NCBI RefSeq assembly: GCF_027942865.1 | Contig: NC_134526.1 | Coordinates: 15,001 to 79,000 of the forward strand | Length of the DNA stretch: 64,000 nt | Origin: Odontesthes bonariensis | Taxonomy: Eukaryota; Chordata; Actinopteri; Atheriniformes; Atherinopsidae | Direction of reading: 5' to 3' | Shown here: positions 29,901 to 40,129 of the stretch, in pieces | Numbering within the stretch: position 1 is the first letter of the stretch | Layout of the letters: the number at the start of each line of letters is the position of its first letter | Made by a program: the position numbers and the translations under genes | Notes under the pieces: model-generated | Seen by the model: only the letters and a program-made list of their open reading frames with translations | What the model was told of the DNA's origin: nothing | Database searches by the model: none

Positions 29901-32646
29901 GTTTGGGAGGCAGAGCCTTCAGTTATCAGGCCCCTCTCTGTGGAACCAGCTGCCAGTTTGGGAGGCAGAGCCTTCAGTTATCGGGCCCCTCTCTGTGGAA
30001 CCAACTGCCAGTTTGGGAGGCAGAGCCTTCAGTTATCAGGCCCCTCTCTGTAGAACCAGCTGCCAGTTTGGGAGGCAGAGCCTTCAGTTATCAGGCCCCT
30101 CTCTGCTTGTTGTCCCCTCTTTCCTGTCCTTTCAGCCCCCAGCTGGTCCAGGCAGATGGTTCCTGGTTCTGATGGTTTCTTCTCTCCACTGTCACCTCAC
30201 ACAACACAAAACAGACTTATTTCTTTTTGTTTAATAAAACTTCCCATGAACCGGTCACATACAGGCGTAAAATTGCGTATGGACGCTATGAACGTGTCCA
30301 TACCAATTTTGAATGGGAAATGTCACAGCGTTTGGCAAACAAAGGGTTAATTTTCCCCTTCCGCAGTTCCTTCTCTCAAAGACGACGTGTCATTGGTGGG
30401 GACAGCCTCGCTATCTGTGATTGGCTCATCTTCTGTAGCGCTATGCCTGGCTTGTTGTTGCTAGGTTGGTTGCTAAGCGGTGATAGCGGGAAAACAGCTG
30501 ACGAGGTGACCGGTCTTTTGTTCGCTGGCTCAGAGTCATCATGTCTGACTCGGGCAGGAAAAGAAACAGAGGCTGAGCGAAGTTTCAGTGCTCTGAGGAG
30601 GTTGAAAACATGGCTCAGGACAACAATGACGCAGGCACGGTTGAACCATGCTGCTGTCTGCCATATCCACCAGGACAGGTTGAACAGCATTAACATAAAA
30701 CAAATATGCCAGCAGTTTGTCTGTGTCAATGACCGGCGGCGCCGTGCATTTGGCTCATTCATACAAGATTTGGCTAGTTAATAGGCTCAAAGCTACAAAC
30801 TTAAAAGTGTTTCAGGAAAAAGTGAGCCGTGGAAAAGTGTTTTTCATGTGACAGTTTATGTCTTTATTTTTAATAAATGTTTGCTGGACTTTAATCTTTT
30901 GACTACTGGTGTTTTATTTTTGTGGGAACTGTGCAGAGCTAATAAATGCTTGTTGGTAATGCTAAGTAGTCATCCGCCTACATTTTTCAAAAATTGTACA
31001 TTTCCACTTTTATTGTTCACACTTTTCACACTTATCTTTGCAGTGTGCACTTTCAAAACTTCATCAGTTTATATTTTATACAAAATGCACTACAACTGCA
31101 GCACCCAAACTTTCAGAAACACATGTAATAATAAAACATCTTACTGTGGCGATGTCTGCCTGGGCCTGTGATAATGTTGAAGTCACCAGAAACTTGAGTG
31201 ACTTGCATAAAAAAAAAAATCAATTCTCAATCTTGCCATTACGGTTTACATTAAAAAAAAAAAATCAGAGGGCTGTGAATCAGATGGGATTTGCCATTAT
31301 TCACCCCAGAATTGGTTAAAATGCAGGAAATTGCATCTAAGAAATACAAAATTTTCTGGGGGAGGACCCCCAGACCCCCCACACAAATGAGGTGTCCCTC
31401 AACCTTAGGTGGTGGTGGAGTGGCAAATTATGTCCCCACCAATGTCAACACCATTATTACGCCCTTGCGGTCACATGTAATATTTCTAATCTCAGGGAAC
31501 TAGTGGCCACTTATACAACGTATATTGGTTTATCTGGTTCTTTTCACTGTGATTCACTCGGAACAACGCACAGCAAATAAACTATTTTCTGTTCTGATAA
31601 GTAGGATGTAAAATGTTGCCTGATTTTGAACAATCTGATTCTGTTGGCTAAAGATTTTATCCTGATGGACGGTCATCCGACAGCCCTGAAAACGGGCGCA
31701 TCGCTCCTTCCAGCTCTTAAAATCTTTGATCTTTAGAGCGTCTGAGGTTAAAAAGTTATTTTAGTTGAAGTCTGAGTAAAAACCCGACCTCAGAGAAACA
31801 AACTGATGCTGGATGGGCGCCCAGCGTCCGCACGGTGGAGTTAAAAAGGCTGAGGGATGAAATCTGGGAAATAAGTTAATTATTAAAGAAAACTGTTCAA
31901 ATATTGGCCAAGCTTTTTTCTTTTCTACTTCTAGCTGACCTTGAGTGCAGATCTCTGGAACAGCAGGCGGCCGTCAGTGAGCCGCTGAGCCCTGGAGGCC
32001 TGAGCAGCTGAGTAGAACTTGATGAGGGCGTAGAACCCGGGAGGGTGGAGCGGAGCGTTAGGACACACCTTCAGCAGGTAGAGAGGACCGAAGGACGAGA
32101 AGACAGCGAACAGCTCCTCCTGAAACCAAACGTTCTGTTACTATGAGTGGGAGCTCATGTGAGACTTCAGAGACCCCAAGTTAAGCTCCTTAGAGACCCC
32201 GAGCTGAGCTCCTCAGAGACATCAGAGACCCCGAGCTGAGCTCCTCAGAGACATCAGAGACCCCGAGCTGAGCTCCTCAGAGACATCAGAGACCCCGAGC
32301 TGAGCTCCTCAGAGACATCATGCAGACCCCGAGCTGCCAGGGAGAAACCAGCAGCACGTCTGGGGTCAGATCCCATCAGATCTGACCTCAGAGATCTGAT
32401 GGGATCTGAGGTCAGCGCTGTCTAAAGTCACGTGACCACAGCCGTCTTCTTCTGCAGCTGCAAATAAAACTAATTCAGTTCGGCTAACTCTAAACCTGCA
32501 CAAACAGAACCAGGTCCTGAGCTCAGACCCGGACCCGGTGGACTCACATAGATATGGGCCTCGGTCAGGGACGGCTGGATGTCCCACACAAACACGGTCT
32601 TGTTGTTCTCCAAAGGAACCCGGAACTCCAGGATGTCCACCTCCAT
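20790..32646 (-). CDS. rdm1: RAD52 motif-containing protein 1, seven coding exons, intact
   Basis: Exons (minus): 32646-32548, 32119-31940, 29786-29661, 29526-29373, 26722-26624, 26535-26459, 20858-20790. All have GT/AG borders, and phases 0,0,0,1,1,0 join to 267 codons plus TAG; human RDM1 is of similar size. Start MEVDILEFRVPLENNKTVFV; the RRM spans exons 1-2 (ELFAVFSSFGPLY, PPGFYALIKFYSAAQA). The RAD52-like motif is in exon 3 (CLELANHCLGFNGWSSDIIT). Exons 5-6 carry CRLQKLVREKALVQAF and the strand DGKVMVEL. The acidic tail FSLSEEEEAEDEEWDL matches the family C-terminus. Known role: single- and double-stranded DNA/RNA binding, and resistance to DNA damage. Introns 2, 4 and 6 are loaded with transposons and minisatellites; intron 5 is only 88 bp and mostly a palindrome. 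Confidence 0.95.
20880..20932. repeat. (CA)n microsatellite in rdm1 intron 6
   Basis: About 25 uninterrupted CA dinucleotides, just 20 bp upstream (on the transcript) of the final exon's acceptor. Confidence 0.97.
20964..21693. mobile_element. MITE with AGCCGCTTTCGGAC termini
   Basis: Left end ATAGCCGCTTTCGGAC and right end GTCCGAAAGCGGCTTAT are inverted repeats flanked by TA-rich target sequence. No transposase domain. A short internal frame from an ATG near 21221 has no recognised similarity. Confidence 0.75.
21962..22257 (+). mobile_element. Putative solo LTR
   Basis: About 296 bp starting TGTCATGACATG and ending CCACAACA (TG...CA), with TATAAAAGGG near 22121 and a CAATAAACTCC polyadenylation signal near 22197 at LTR-like spacing. 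No matching short target duplication was found, so the ends are tentative. Confidence 0.5.
22260..22660 (-). mobile_element. LINE reverse-transcriptase fragment in rdm1 intron 6
   Basis: Minus-strand frames contain GVPQGSTVGPLY and FNCFADGIEINVPLK, relics of RT motifs around the (mutated) YADD site. Degenerate. The minisatellite starts within its 3' side. Confidence 0.65.
22655..23571. repeat. 31-bp minisatellite, left part
   Basis: About 29 tandem copies of a 31-bp unit (gggccacagaagaatgattt core) with frequent ac/ag and cc/ct variants. Blocks of variants repeat every few units, showing segmental duplication within the array. It continues for about two units at 25099-25150, beyond the Harbinger insertion. 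Confidence 0.97.
23569..25101 (+). mobile_element. PIF/Harbinger element with partial transposase
   Basis: The element is 23572-25098, with termini GGGCCTCATGCAAGAAC and GTTCTTGCATGAGGCCC, flanked by the 3-bp duplication AAT. Deleting it with one AAT exactly restores the minisatellite unit (gaacaatgatttgaacc). A HARBI1-like transposase piece lies about 24013-24420 (LQRKTRRSNPIPPHVQVL, GTFQREIGDRSGVSQSSVSR, then FHPVAGLPNIIGA in another frame). It has been deleted and frameshifted, so the element cannot move by itself. A poly-T run is at 24620-24647. Confidence 0.88.
25144..26170 (+). mobile_element. L1/Tx1-like LINE ORF2 fragment
   Basis: Decayed frames read LDLERWNILRISWLG, NPDFPPGLMDNNFRIWE, MMSFSQLKRKYDIPKQDFFR and CPECKIETGGPTH, which together match the C-terminal half of L1-group ORF2. 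Multiple frameshifts and stops. A truncated Harbinger-type copy abuts its right side. Confidence 0.75.
26172..26442. mobile_element. Truncated relative of the Harbinger element beside rdm1 exon 6
   Basis: Starts CGGGCCTCATGCAACAACCG, like the left terminus at 23572, and continues with matching subterminal sequence (gtccgctgttattcac, taatggattgtatatttaatta). The right terminus is missing. The relic ends about 16 bp from the rdm1 exon 6 splice donor at 26458. Confidence 0.7.
26562..26599. other. Perfect 38-bp palindrome inside the 88-bp rdm1 intron 5
   Basis: Each 19-base arm reads TGTGTGCGTGCATGTGCAC, followed with no spacer by its exact reverse complement. The whole stretch alternates purine and pyrimidine, so it could extrude as a cruciform or adopt Z-DNA, and the pre-mRNA could form a 19-bp hairpin. 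It fills 43% of the intron. Confidence 0.95.
26822..28232. mobile_element. DNA-transposon-like host element in rdm1 intron 4
   Basis: Ends AAAGGTGATAGAGAAT (26824) and ATTCTCTATCACCTTT (near 28213-28228) are inverted repeats. A LINE fragment is nested at 27237-27780. No transposase found. Target duplication unclear. Confidence 0.7.
27237..27780 (-). mobile_element. LINE 3' fragment nested in a DNA element
   Basis: The minus-strand frame 27765-27511 includes RAVRSAEKLIGCSLPSIHDL and LPSGRRLRSIRTRTSRHKNS, the C-terminus of a fish LINE RT protein. The 3' end carries the CAGAATCAGAATTC motif typical of this LINE. It is the same family as the LINE at 52.66-54.95 kb. Confidence 0.8.
28233..28654. 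other. Unclassified part of rdm1 intron 4
   Basis: No open frame or recognised repeat beyond a short duplication (ctgagtcatggtctca, near 28552 and 28578). Confidence 0.4.
28655..29337. repeat. 41-bp minisatellite next to rdm1 exon 4
   Basis: About 16 copies of a 41-bp unit (cctcggttccagcctcttaa core, with cccgtt/cctctt alternates). The array stops about 35 bp from the exon 4 donor at 29372. Confidence 0.96.
29574..29650. repeat. Telomere-like insert between 13-bp direct repeats in rdm1 intron 3
   Basis: AACGCCATGGAGG occurs at 29574-29586 and again at 29638-29650. Between them are GGGTTAGGGTTA and, inverted, TAACCCTAAC words. It lies in the 134-bp intron 3, ending 10 bp before the exon 3 donor. 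Confidence 0.85.
29806..30235 (+). repeat. 53-bp minisatellite derived from an L2-type LINE 3' end
   Basis: Five to six copies of a 53-bp unit whose translation (YQAPLCGTSCQF and, in another frame, GPSLWNQLPVWE) corresponds to the L2 C-terminal APLLWNQLP motif. It is followed by the L2-like 3' tail (to about 30235). It lies in rdm1 intron 2, opposite to the gene. Confidence 0.85.
30236..31939. other. Unclassified remainder of rdm1 intron 2
   Basis: A-rich runs at 31210-31219 and 31252-31264. A stretch at 31355-31450 resembles the tail of a hAT element, but no ends or domains can be assigned. No gene seen. Confidence 0.4.
32160..32335. repeat. ~32-bp minisatellite in rdm1 intron 1
   Basis: About five copies of a unit with core gagaccccgagctgagctc. 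Confidence 0.95.
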
Positions 32647-32869
32647 CACGCTGAGAACCCACACCGAACCTCAGTCAGAAATCTGCACATTAAACGTAGT
32701 TTCAGTGTCAGCGGATTCTCTCTCATCTCAGAACATGAAACCAGCCGTGTTTTAGTTCCAGAGGAGCCACTGAACACTTCGGCTCTAAAGTCACGGCTCA
32801 GAACATGATATAAGGGTTTAATATCAGCTCTTTTTGCCTGAATGTTGCAGAAACAATGTGACGGGACCT

Positions 32870-33120
32870 CACCGCTCAGGAGATAAAAGACGTCCTCAGG
32901 AGGTAAAAGATGTCCTCAGGAGGTAAAAGACGTCCTCAGGTGAATTTAAACCAAAGAAGAATCTCCGTAAATGAGCTGAAGCCGGTAAAGTTCCGCTAAC
33001 TGTCACAAACAGCTAGCATAATACCGAGCTGAATTTAGCGCGCTTCCGGTGAGAGGCGTGGCCTGCGGCGGTAGCCAATGAGGACACAGAGTGACGACAC
33101 AAGCAATGAACCAATCAGAA
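32870..33120 (-). promoter_or_regulatory. Probable rdm1 promoter and 5' UTR region
   Basis: On the minus strand, ATTGGCTACC (an inverted CCAAT box, near 33073-33082) lies upstream of an ETS-type CACCGGAAGCGCG (near 33041-33053). The region is locally CpG-rich. This is a common arrangement for TATA-less housekeeping promoters. A 22-bp triplication (gtcctcaggaggtaaaaga) at 32893-32940 lies in the presumed 5' UTR. Confidence 0.45.
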
Positions 33121-33255
33121 TGTCAGAAACCCATTTGTTAATTGTGATAAAAACTTTGCATCGATTCAAACAAAATCATGTTATTTTCCGTTATTGTTCT
33201 TAAAGTTGTTGATTATGTTGAAATTCCTTCTTTCCTAATTGAGCTGTCAGCATGT

Positions 33256-34033
33256 AGACAGACATTTATAGAAAAGATTACAGACAGACATTTACAGAAA
33301 AGATTACAGACAGACATTTATAGAAAAGATTACAGACAGAAAGTTATAGAAAAGATTAAAGAAAGACATTTATAGAAAAGATTACAGACAGACATTTGTA
33401 GAAAAGATTAAAGACAAACATTTATAGAAAAGGTTAAAGACAGACATTTACATAAAAGATTACAGACGGACATTTATAGAAAAGATTAAAGACAGATATT
33501 TATAGAAAAGATTAAAGACAGAAAGTTATAGAAAAGATTAAAGAAAGACATTTATAGAAAAGATTACAGACAGACATTTATAGAAAAGATTAAAGACAGA
33601 CATTTATAGAAAGATTACAGACAGACATTTATAGAAAAGATTACAGACAGACATTTATAGAAAAGATTAAAGACAGACATTTATAGAAAAGATTACAGAC
33701 AGACATTTATAGAAAAGATTACAGACAGACATTTACAGAAAAGATTACAGACAGACATTTAGAGAAAAGATTACAGACAGACATTTATAGAAAAGGTTAA
33801 AGACAGACATTTACAGAAAAGATTACAGACAGACATTTGTAGAAAAGATTAAAGACAAACATTTATAGAAAAGGTTAAAGACAGACATTTACATAAAAGA
33901 TTACAGACAGACATTTATAGAAAAGATTAAAGACAGATATTTATAGAAAAGATTAAAGACAGACATTTATAGAAAAGATTACAGACAGACATTTATAGAA
34001 AAGGTTAAAGACAGACATTTATAGAAAAGATTA
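33256..34033. repeat. ~25-bp minisatellite upstream of rdm1
   Basis: About 31 copies of a unit with core gacagacatttatagaaaag. Variant blocks recur (33391-33500 resembles 33837-33950), indicating a segmental duplication of about 450 bp inside the array. Confidence 0.97.
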
Positions 34034-35232
34034 GTTAGAGCCTCAGAAACCAGTTAAAGCTTCAGGAACCAGTTAGAGCTGCAGGAACCAGTTAGAGCTG
34101 AAGGAACCAGTTAAAGCTGCAGGAACCAGTTAGAGCTGAAGAACCAGTTAGAGCTGCAGGAACCAGTTAGAGCTGCAGGAACCAGTTAAAGCTGCAGGAA
34201 CCAGTTAGAGCTGCAGGAACCAGTTAGAGCTGCAGGAGCCAGTTAGAGCTGAAGGAACCAGTTAAAGCTGCAGGAACCAGTTAGAGCTGAAGGAACCAGT
34301 TAAAGCTGCAGGAACCAGTTAGAGCTGAAGGAACCAGTTAAAGCTGCAGGAACCAGTTACAGCTGCAGGAACCAGTTAGAGCTGCAGAAACCAGTTAAAG
34401 CTTCAGGAACCAATTAAAGCTGCAGGTACCAGTTAAAGCTGCAGGAACGAGTTAGAGCTGCAGGAACCAGTTAAAGCTGTAGGACCAGTTAGAGCTGCAG
34501 GAAGCAGTTAAAGCTGCAGGAACCAGTTAGAGCTGCAGGAACCAGTTAAAGCTGCAGGAACCAGTTAGAGCTGCAGGAACCAGTTAAAGCTGCAGGAACC
34601 AGTTAGAGCTGCAGGAACCAGTTAAAGCTGCAGAAACCAGTTAAAGCTTCAGGAACCAATTAAAGCTGCAGGTACCAGTTAAAGCTGCAGGTACCAGTTA
34701 GAGCTGCAGGAACCAGTTACAGCTGCAGGAACCAATTAAAGCTGAAAGAACCAGTTAGAGCTGCAGGAACCAGTTAGAGCTGCAGGAACCAGTTACAGCT
34801 GCAGGAACCAGTTAAAGCTGCAGGAACCAGTTAGAGCTGCAGGAACCAGTTAGAGCTGCAGGAACCAGTTAAAGCTGCAGGAACAAGTTAGAGCTGCAGG
34901 AACCAGTTAGAGCTTCAGAAACCAGTTAGAGCTCCAGGAACCAGTTAAAGCTGCAGGAACCAGTTAGAGCTGCAGGAACCAGTTAAAGCTGCAGAAACCA
35001 GTTAGAGCTGCAGGAACCAGTTAAAGCTGCAGGAACCAGTTAAAGCTGCAGGAACCAGTTAGAGCTGCAGGAACCAGTCAGAGCTGCAGGAACCAGTTAA
35101 AGCTGCAGGAACCAGTTAGAGCTGCAGGAACCAGTTAGAGCTGCAGGAACCAGTTAAAGCTGCAGGAACCAGTTAGAGCTGCAGGAACCAGTTACAGCTG
35201 CAGGAACCAGTTAAAGCTGCAGGAACCAGAGA
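34034..35232. repeat. ~19-bp minisatellite
   Basis: About 62 copies of a unit with core gctgcaggaaccagttagA/aaa. Directly abuts the preceding array without a spacer. Confidence 0.97.
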
Positions 35233-36250
35233 CTGTTCCAGTCAGCAGGTCTGCTGCAGATAAACACCTGGAGCAGCTTTCCTGAATCAGTGGGGTCACA
35301 TGGCTCTGAAAGGATCGGATTATTGGCTAAATCCCAATCAGACTGAGTTATTCAGTGCATGTAGACACCTTAATCTGACTACGAATTGGATCTGATCGGA
35401 TTCAGACCCCGAGATAACTGGGTTATAGTCACTCTAAACCTGCTTGTAGACGCTGAAGCTCGTGGTGAATCAGACTTTGGGTTCTGCTCATGCTCCAGAT
35501 GTTTCTGACCTCTGAACTTTAAAACTTTGAAAACAGTTTGAGTTTGGCTGCAGATGAGCAGCATCAGAGATGATGTCAGGCTTCATGAATCAGCTGCTCG
35601 GGGCCTCCCGCCTCCTTCCTGTTGCAGCTGAAGTGGAAACTGTGCCGCTGAGGAGTTTCCTCACTACACGACAGCTTCCTTCCTGCTTTCTGTTCAGGCT
35701 AAATGAAGCCGGATGAACTTTCTGCTGCTTCTTCTCTGTAAACCTAAACCGAAGCTGCAGGGTTAAACCGCAGTTTTACTCTGATTCACAAACACACACA
35801 AAGTGGAACCTAAGGCCCAGAGAGGAGCAGCAAGCTATCGGGGGAAGTTCTCCAGCAGGGTTAGTTCACAGTTTCCAGCCTGAATGATTCAGACCCAACA
35901 GAGTCTGCCTGGTGACGCAACTGGAAACCAGAGAAACATTATCATCGATTCAGCCTCATTAACCCTAACCCTAACTCATTTCTGTTTCTGATGTCTCATC
36001 TGGCATCTCAGGGTCCCTGTAAGGACCCCCGGCCTCAGGTTGGGAAACACTGCTTGACATCACAGGATGAAATCAATCCTCATCAATCCTGAAAAGGGTT
36101 AGAGTTAGGTTACCCTTTACCTTCACCGGGTCCAGTTTGAACTCTGGGCTCCACTATCTGACCTGAGTCAGCAGATCTCAGAGCTCTGCTGGGTTTATAC
36201 TCTATCAGCATGTCATTCATGTATTCTGGACCTAAACCGTTCCGTGATTT
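35233..36250. other. Noncoding interval
   Basis: Mostly single-copy-looking sequence with no supported coding frame. It contains a short TTAACCCTAACCCTAACTC telomere-like word near 35960. Confidence 0.4.
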
Positions 36251-36253
36251 GTA

Positions 36254-36285
<32 letters not shown>

Positions 36286-36420
36286 TAGCACATTTCATAC
36301 CACAGGCAACTCAATGTGCTTTACATAAAGACATAAAAAATACAACACAGAAAAAATACAACACAGAAATACAGAGCAGGTAATTTGAGTAAACTAACAA
36401 AAGCTAACAAACATGGATAA
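36254..36420. repeat. (AATC)n and fish retroposon tail
   Basis: Five AATC tetramers followed by ctttatttatatagcacatt, the tail found on many fish retroposons in reverse orientation. Confidence 0.6.
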
Positions 36421-36431
36421 GCTTTCCTCTA

Positions 36432-36970
36432 AAGGCTTGTGTATACTTCGCAGCAGTGTGTCGCAGTGAGCTTGTCGCAGACACGACGCAGTTATTTTTA
36501 ACTTATGCCTTGAAGCACTGTCTGCGCTATGTTAATCCCACGCCACAACGCAAGAGGGACAATCACGAACAAGCTAGGATTGTGGGTGTTACGGTTACGG
36601 AGATCATTCAACAACAATGGCGACTGGACGAATGCGCACTTTGATTGAGATGCAGCTGATCGATCTAGAAATAGAAGAAATATTGCTACTACTGGAGCTG
36701 GCAGAGAGGCGAAAGAATCGTCACCGCTAGCACGGTTAGCGTCAGCCGGTTAGCAAACCGGAAATACACATAGTGAAGAGCGGATGTAGAGTTGACCAAT
36801 CAGAGGCCTCCTTTCTCTCCTCCCTGCGGCGATGTCTGCGGTGAGTTACAATTTTGAGGAGGTGCACCAGAGTGTCTGCGTAGTGTCTGCGTAGGGGGGG
36901 GGGGGCATGTCTGCGTTAACTGCGACACACACGCAGACGACCTGGTTTCCGAGTATAAATCAGGCTTAAG
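36432..36970. mobile_element. MITE with imperfect termini
   Basis: Left AAGGCTTGTGTATACTTCG and right GAGTATAAATCAGGCTTA are imperfect inverted repeats of the common fish AAGCCTGATTTATACT terminus. A poly-G run is at 36894-36904. Confidence 0.6.
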
Positions 36971-37690
36971 AGGGAGCATTTAAGATGCCGTTCAATGGTC
37001 CATAAATTAAATTAAAGGGGACATGGGTAAAAAACTTTCATCTGAGAGGAAATATTAAGGTTTATACAGTGATAATAGGTCTTAATAAACCATTTGAATA
37101 TGACTAAGTTTTCATTAATAAGATAAACCATTTGAATATAACTAAGTTTTCCTCTTAGTGAAGCGTTAATGAGATAGGGGTAGAATGAGAGAGGAAATAA
37201 CACATTGGGGAGAGGAGGAGAGAGATCAGCACAAAGAAGGAATTGGGAAACAGTGAAGGAGGTGTGGTGTAGGAGTTGCGTGTGTTATTCAGTGAGCGTG
37301 TGTGTGTGTGGGTGTGTGCACGTAAGTCTGTGTTAAACTCTTATCAGGCATTTGTCCTTGACAGTGGTGGAAGCTTGTCAGCCAGTCCAAAAGAGTTTCC
37401 ACAGGAGTCTCAGGAAGGGGGGGTGGGGAAGCACATGTTTACATAACAAACTTGGAGAACGATTTTGTCAGGCCAGTCCAAGGCCAGTCCTGGGGCGCCA
37501 GATTGAAACAACAATTTTTGTTTTTGGTTCATTCAGACAGACTACTGATAGTGCTGTCTGTCTTTAAGTTTCTGCTGGTGCGTCTCATGGCGAAATCCGA
37601 TCAGCCGAATTGTGGAATGTAGACCATTTCCGCCTGGTCCAAGTAATCAATCAACTTTACTCCCAGTTTTAATCCATTTCTCTTCTGAGT
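36971..37690. other. Noncoding interval
   Basis: A 30-bp sequence (taaaccatttgaatat core) is directly duplicated near 37084 and 37123. A GT-rich stretch lies near 37290. No gene recognised. Confidence 0.4.
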
Positions 37691-37714
37691 CCAGGAATCT
37701 CAGCCGGCCTGCGC

Positions 37715-38815
37715 GCGCGCATCCAGCTTCCGATTCTGCGAGTAGACGAGTAGCAGAACTTTAAAATCTATTCTGTATCTGACCGGGAGCCGGTGTAAAG
37801 ACTTGAGAACTGGGGTGATGTGGTGTGATCTCTTTGTTCTGGTTAAAACTCGGGCTGCAGCGTTCTGAATGAGCTGCAGCTGTTTGAGACTCTTTTGGGG
37901 GAGTCCAGTCAGAAGACCGTTAGCATTAACATGTAGCATGAATCAGCTTCTCCTGATCTGTTTGGGACATGAAACCCTTAATTCTGGATATGTTCTTAAG
38001 TTGATAAAAGGCTGATTTGGTGACTGATTTGATATGATTGTTGAAGGTCAGGTCTGAGTCTATCAGCACACTGAAGTTCCGGACTTGGTCTTTAGTTTCT
38101 AGACACTCGAGGTGTTTACTGACAGCAAACCTCTTCTCTTTGTTGCCAAACACATTGACCTCAGTTTTTTCTTGATTTAACTGAAGGAAATTTCGGTTCA
38201 TCCACTTTTTGACTTGCTCTAAGCAGTCGCACAATGACTCTATAGGACTGCAGTCATCTGGAGACAGTGCCAGATATATCTGTGTGTCATCTGCATAGCT
38301 GTGGTAGTTGACTTTAGAGTTCTTCAGAATTTGATCCAGAGGCAGCATGTATAGAGTGAACAGAAGGGGTCCAAGAACTGACCCCTGAGGAACTCCACAT
38401 GTCATAGCCACTCGATCAGATTGATTACTTCCAATAGTCACAAAATAACTCCGCTCCTCCAAGTAGGACCTGAACCATTCTAGGACTGTCCCGCTGAGTC
38501 CTGCCCAGGTTTCCAACCTGTTCAGTAGTATACTGTGATCCACAGTGTCAAATGCAGCACTGAGATCCAACAATACCAGAACTGACACCTTGCCTGAGTC
38601 AGTGTTCAACCTTATGTCATTTAACACTTTAATAAGAGCCGTTTCTGTACTGTGGTGAGGTCGGAAGCCTGACTGAAATCTGTCAAGGAGTCCACTGGAG
38701 TTCAAGAAGTTACTGAGTTGATTAAAAACCACTTTCTCAACAATCTTGGCTATAAAATGAAGATTTGAGATGGGTCTGTAGTTGGTTAAAATGGAAGCAT
38801 CCAATGTTCTCTTTT
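37715..38815 (-). mobile_element. L2-type LINE, RT domain, truncated
   Basis: Minus-strand RT frame from NYRPISNLHFIAKIVEKVVF through FQSGFRPHHSTETAL, LLDLSAAFDTVDHSILLNRL, CGVPQGSVLGPLLFTLYMLP and active site YADDTQIY, to SRIKGFMSQTDQEKLIHA. It then continues in another frame (LLTGLPQKSLKQLQLIQNAA, VLTRTKRSHHITPVLKSLH). Both the 5' part and the 3' end are lost; at 38.815 kb it is cut by the second hAT copy. One frameshift near 37930. Confidence 0.9.
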
Positions 38816-40129
38816 TACGAGTTAACTCATTATTATCGCGTTAACGCATTAATCATTTAACGCCGATAAATATTTTATCGCGCATCAACGTGTGTTTTTT
38901 GGGGTTTTTTTATTAAAAAAACAAACATTTTGGGGGGCTTTTGTGTCTTTAATGGAAAGTTCAGAGAGACAGGAAGCAGGGGGGAGAGAGAGGGGGAACA
39001 ACATGCAGCACAGGGCCGTCCGATGCAGCGAGGACTATAGCCTCTGTACATGGGGCGCCTGCTCAGCCCACTACGCCACAGACCTGTTTTATTATTTATT
39101 TTATTATTGTAAAAGTCTGTTGCTCACAGGCTTTTATTCTGTAAAAGTCTGTTGCTCACAGGCTTTTATTCTGTAAAAGTCTGTTGCTCACAGGCTTTTA
39201 TTATTGTAAAAGTCTGTTGCTCACAGGCTTTTATTATTGTAAAAGTCTGTTGCTCACAGGCTTTTATTATTGCAAAAGTCTGTTGCTCACAGGCTTTTAT
39301 TATTGTAAAAGTCTGTTGCTCACAGGCTTTTATTATTGTAAAAGTATTTTGCTCACAGGCTTTTATTTTGTAAAAGTCTGTCGCTCACAGGCTTTTATTC
39401 TGTAAAAGTCTGTTGCTCACAGGCTTTTATTCTGTAAAAGTCTGTTGCTCACAGGCTTTTATTCTGTAAAAGTCTGTTGCTCACAGGCTTTTATTCTGTA
39501 AAAGTCTGTTGCTCACAGGCTTTTATTCTGTAAAAGTCTGTTGCTCACAGACTTTTATTATTGCAAAAGTCTGTTGCTCACAGACTTTTATTATTGCAAA
39601 AGTCTGTTGCTCACAGGCTTTTATTTTGTAAAAGTCTGCTGCTGTCTGCTGTGGAACAGGAAAAGAAAGTAATCGGCGGATCCACCAAACATGGAGAAGG
39701 GTACGGAACTTTTACTCGGCCATTTTCATGTTAAAGTTCTTCCAGACGGCGGAGTCGACAGAACCAAAGTCATCTGTAAACACTGCCAAGTTGAATTGTC
39801 TTCTCAGCGTAGTAGTTCCAGTCTAAAATATCACTTAAAGGCAAAACACACAACTGATAGCAGCAAGTCATTCAAGGAAACAGACAGTGGAGCGAGGCTT
39901 CTACATAAAAACTACAGAAAGATGCTGATGTTAAAAGTGTGTTTGCACAACAAATGTTATGGCACTTTCATTCATATGGCAGCACATTTAAAATAAAGCT
40001 AAATGCTAAAGGCTATACACTACTTTTGGATTCATTTTTGGATTTTGCGTACAAATGCGATTAATCGTGATTAATCAGGGAAATCATGTGATTAATTAGA
40101 TTAAACATTTTTATCGTTGCCCAGCCTTA
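38816..40129 (+). mobile_element. Non-autonomous hAT element, copy 2, expanded internal repeats
   Basis: Same family as copy 1. The 3' terminus GTTGCCCAGCCTTA is kept, but the 5' TIR is missing, replaced by the L2 junction. The 32-bp internal repeat has expanded to about 17 copies (39107-39650, versus about 4), and a unique 230-bp segment (38880-39105) is present. Confidence 0.85.
39691..39996 (+). CDS. hAT-encoded BED zinc-finger mini-protein, copy 2
   Basis: 101 codons, intact, nearly identical to the ORF at 12916 (differences include GRFHFNV to GHFHVKV, E to G, and L to F). All Cys and His ligands of the BED finger are retained. Confidence 0.65.
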   Translation: MEKGTELLLGHFHVKVLPDGGVDRTKVICKHCQVELSSQRSSSSLKYHLKAKHTTDSSKSFKETDSGARLLHKNYRKMLMLKVCLHNKCYGTFIHMAAHLK

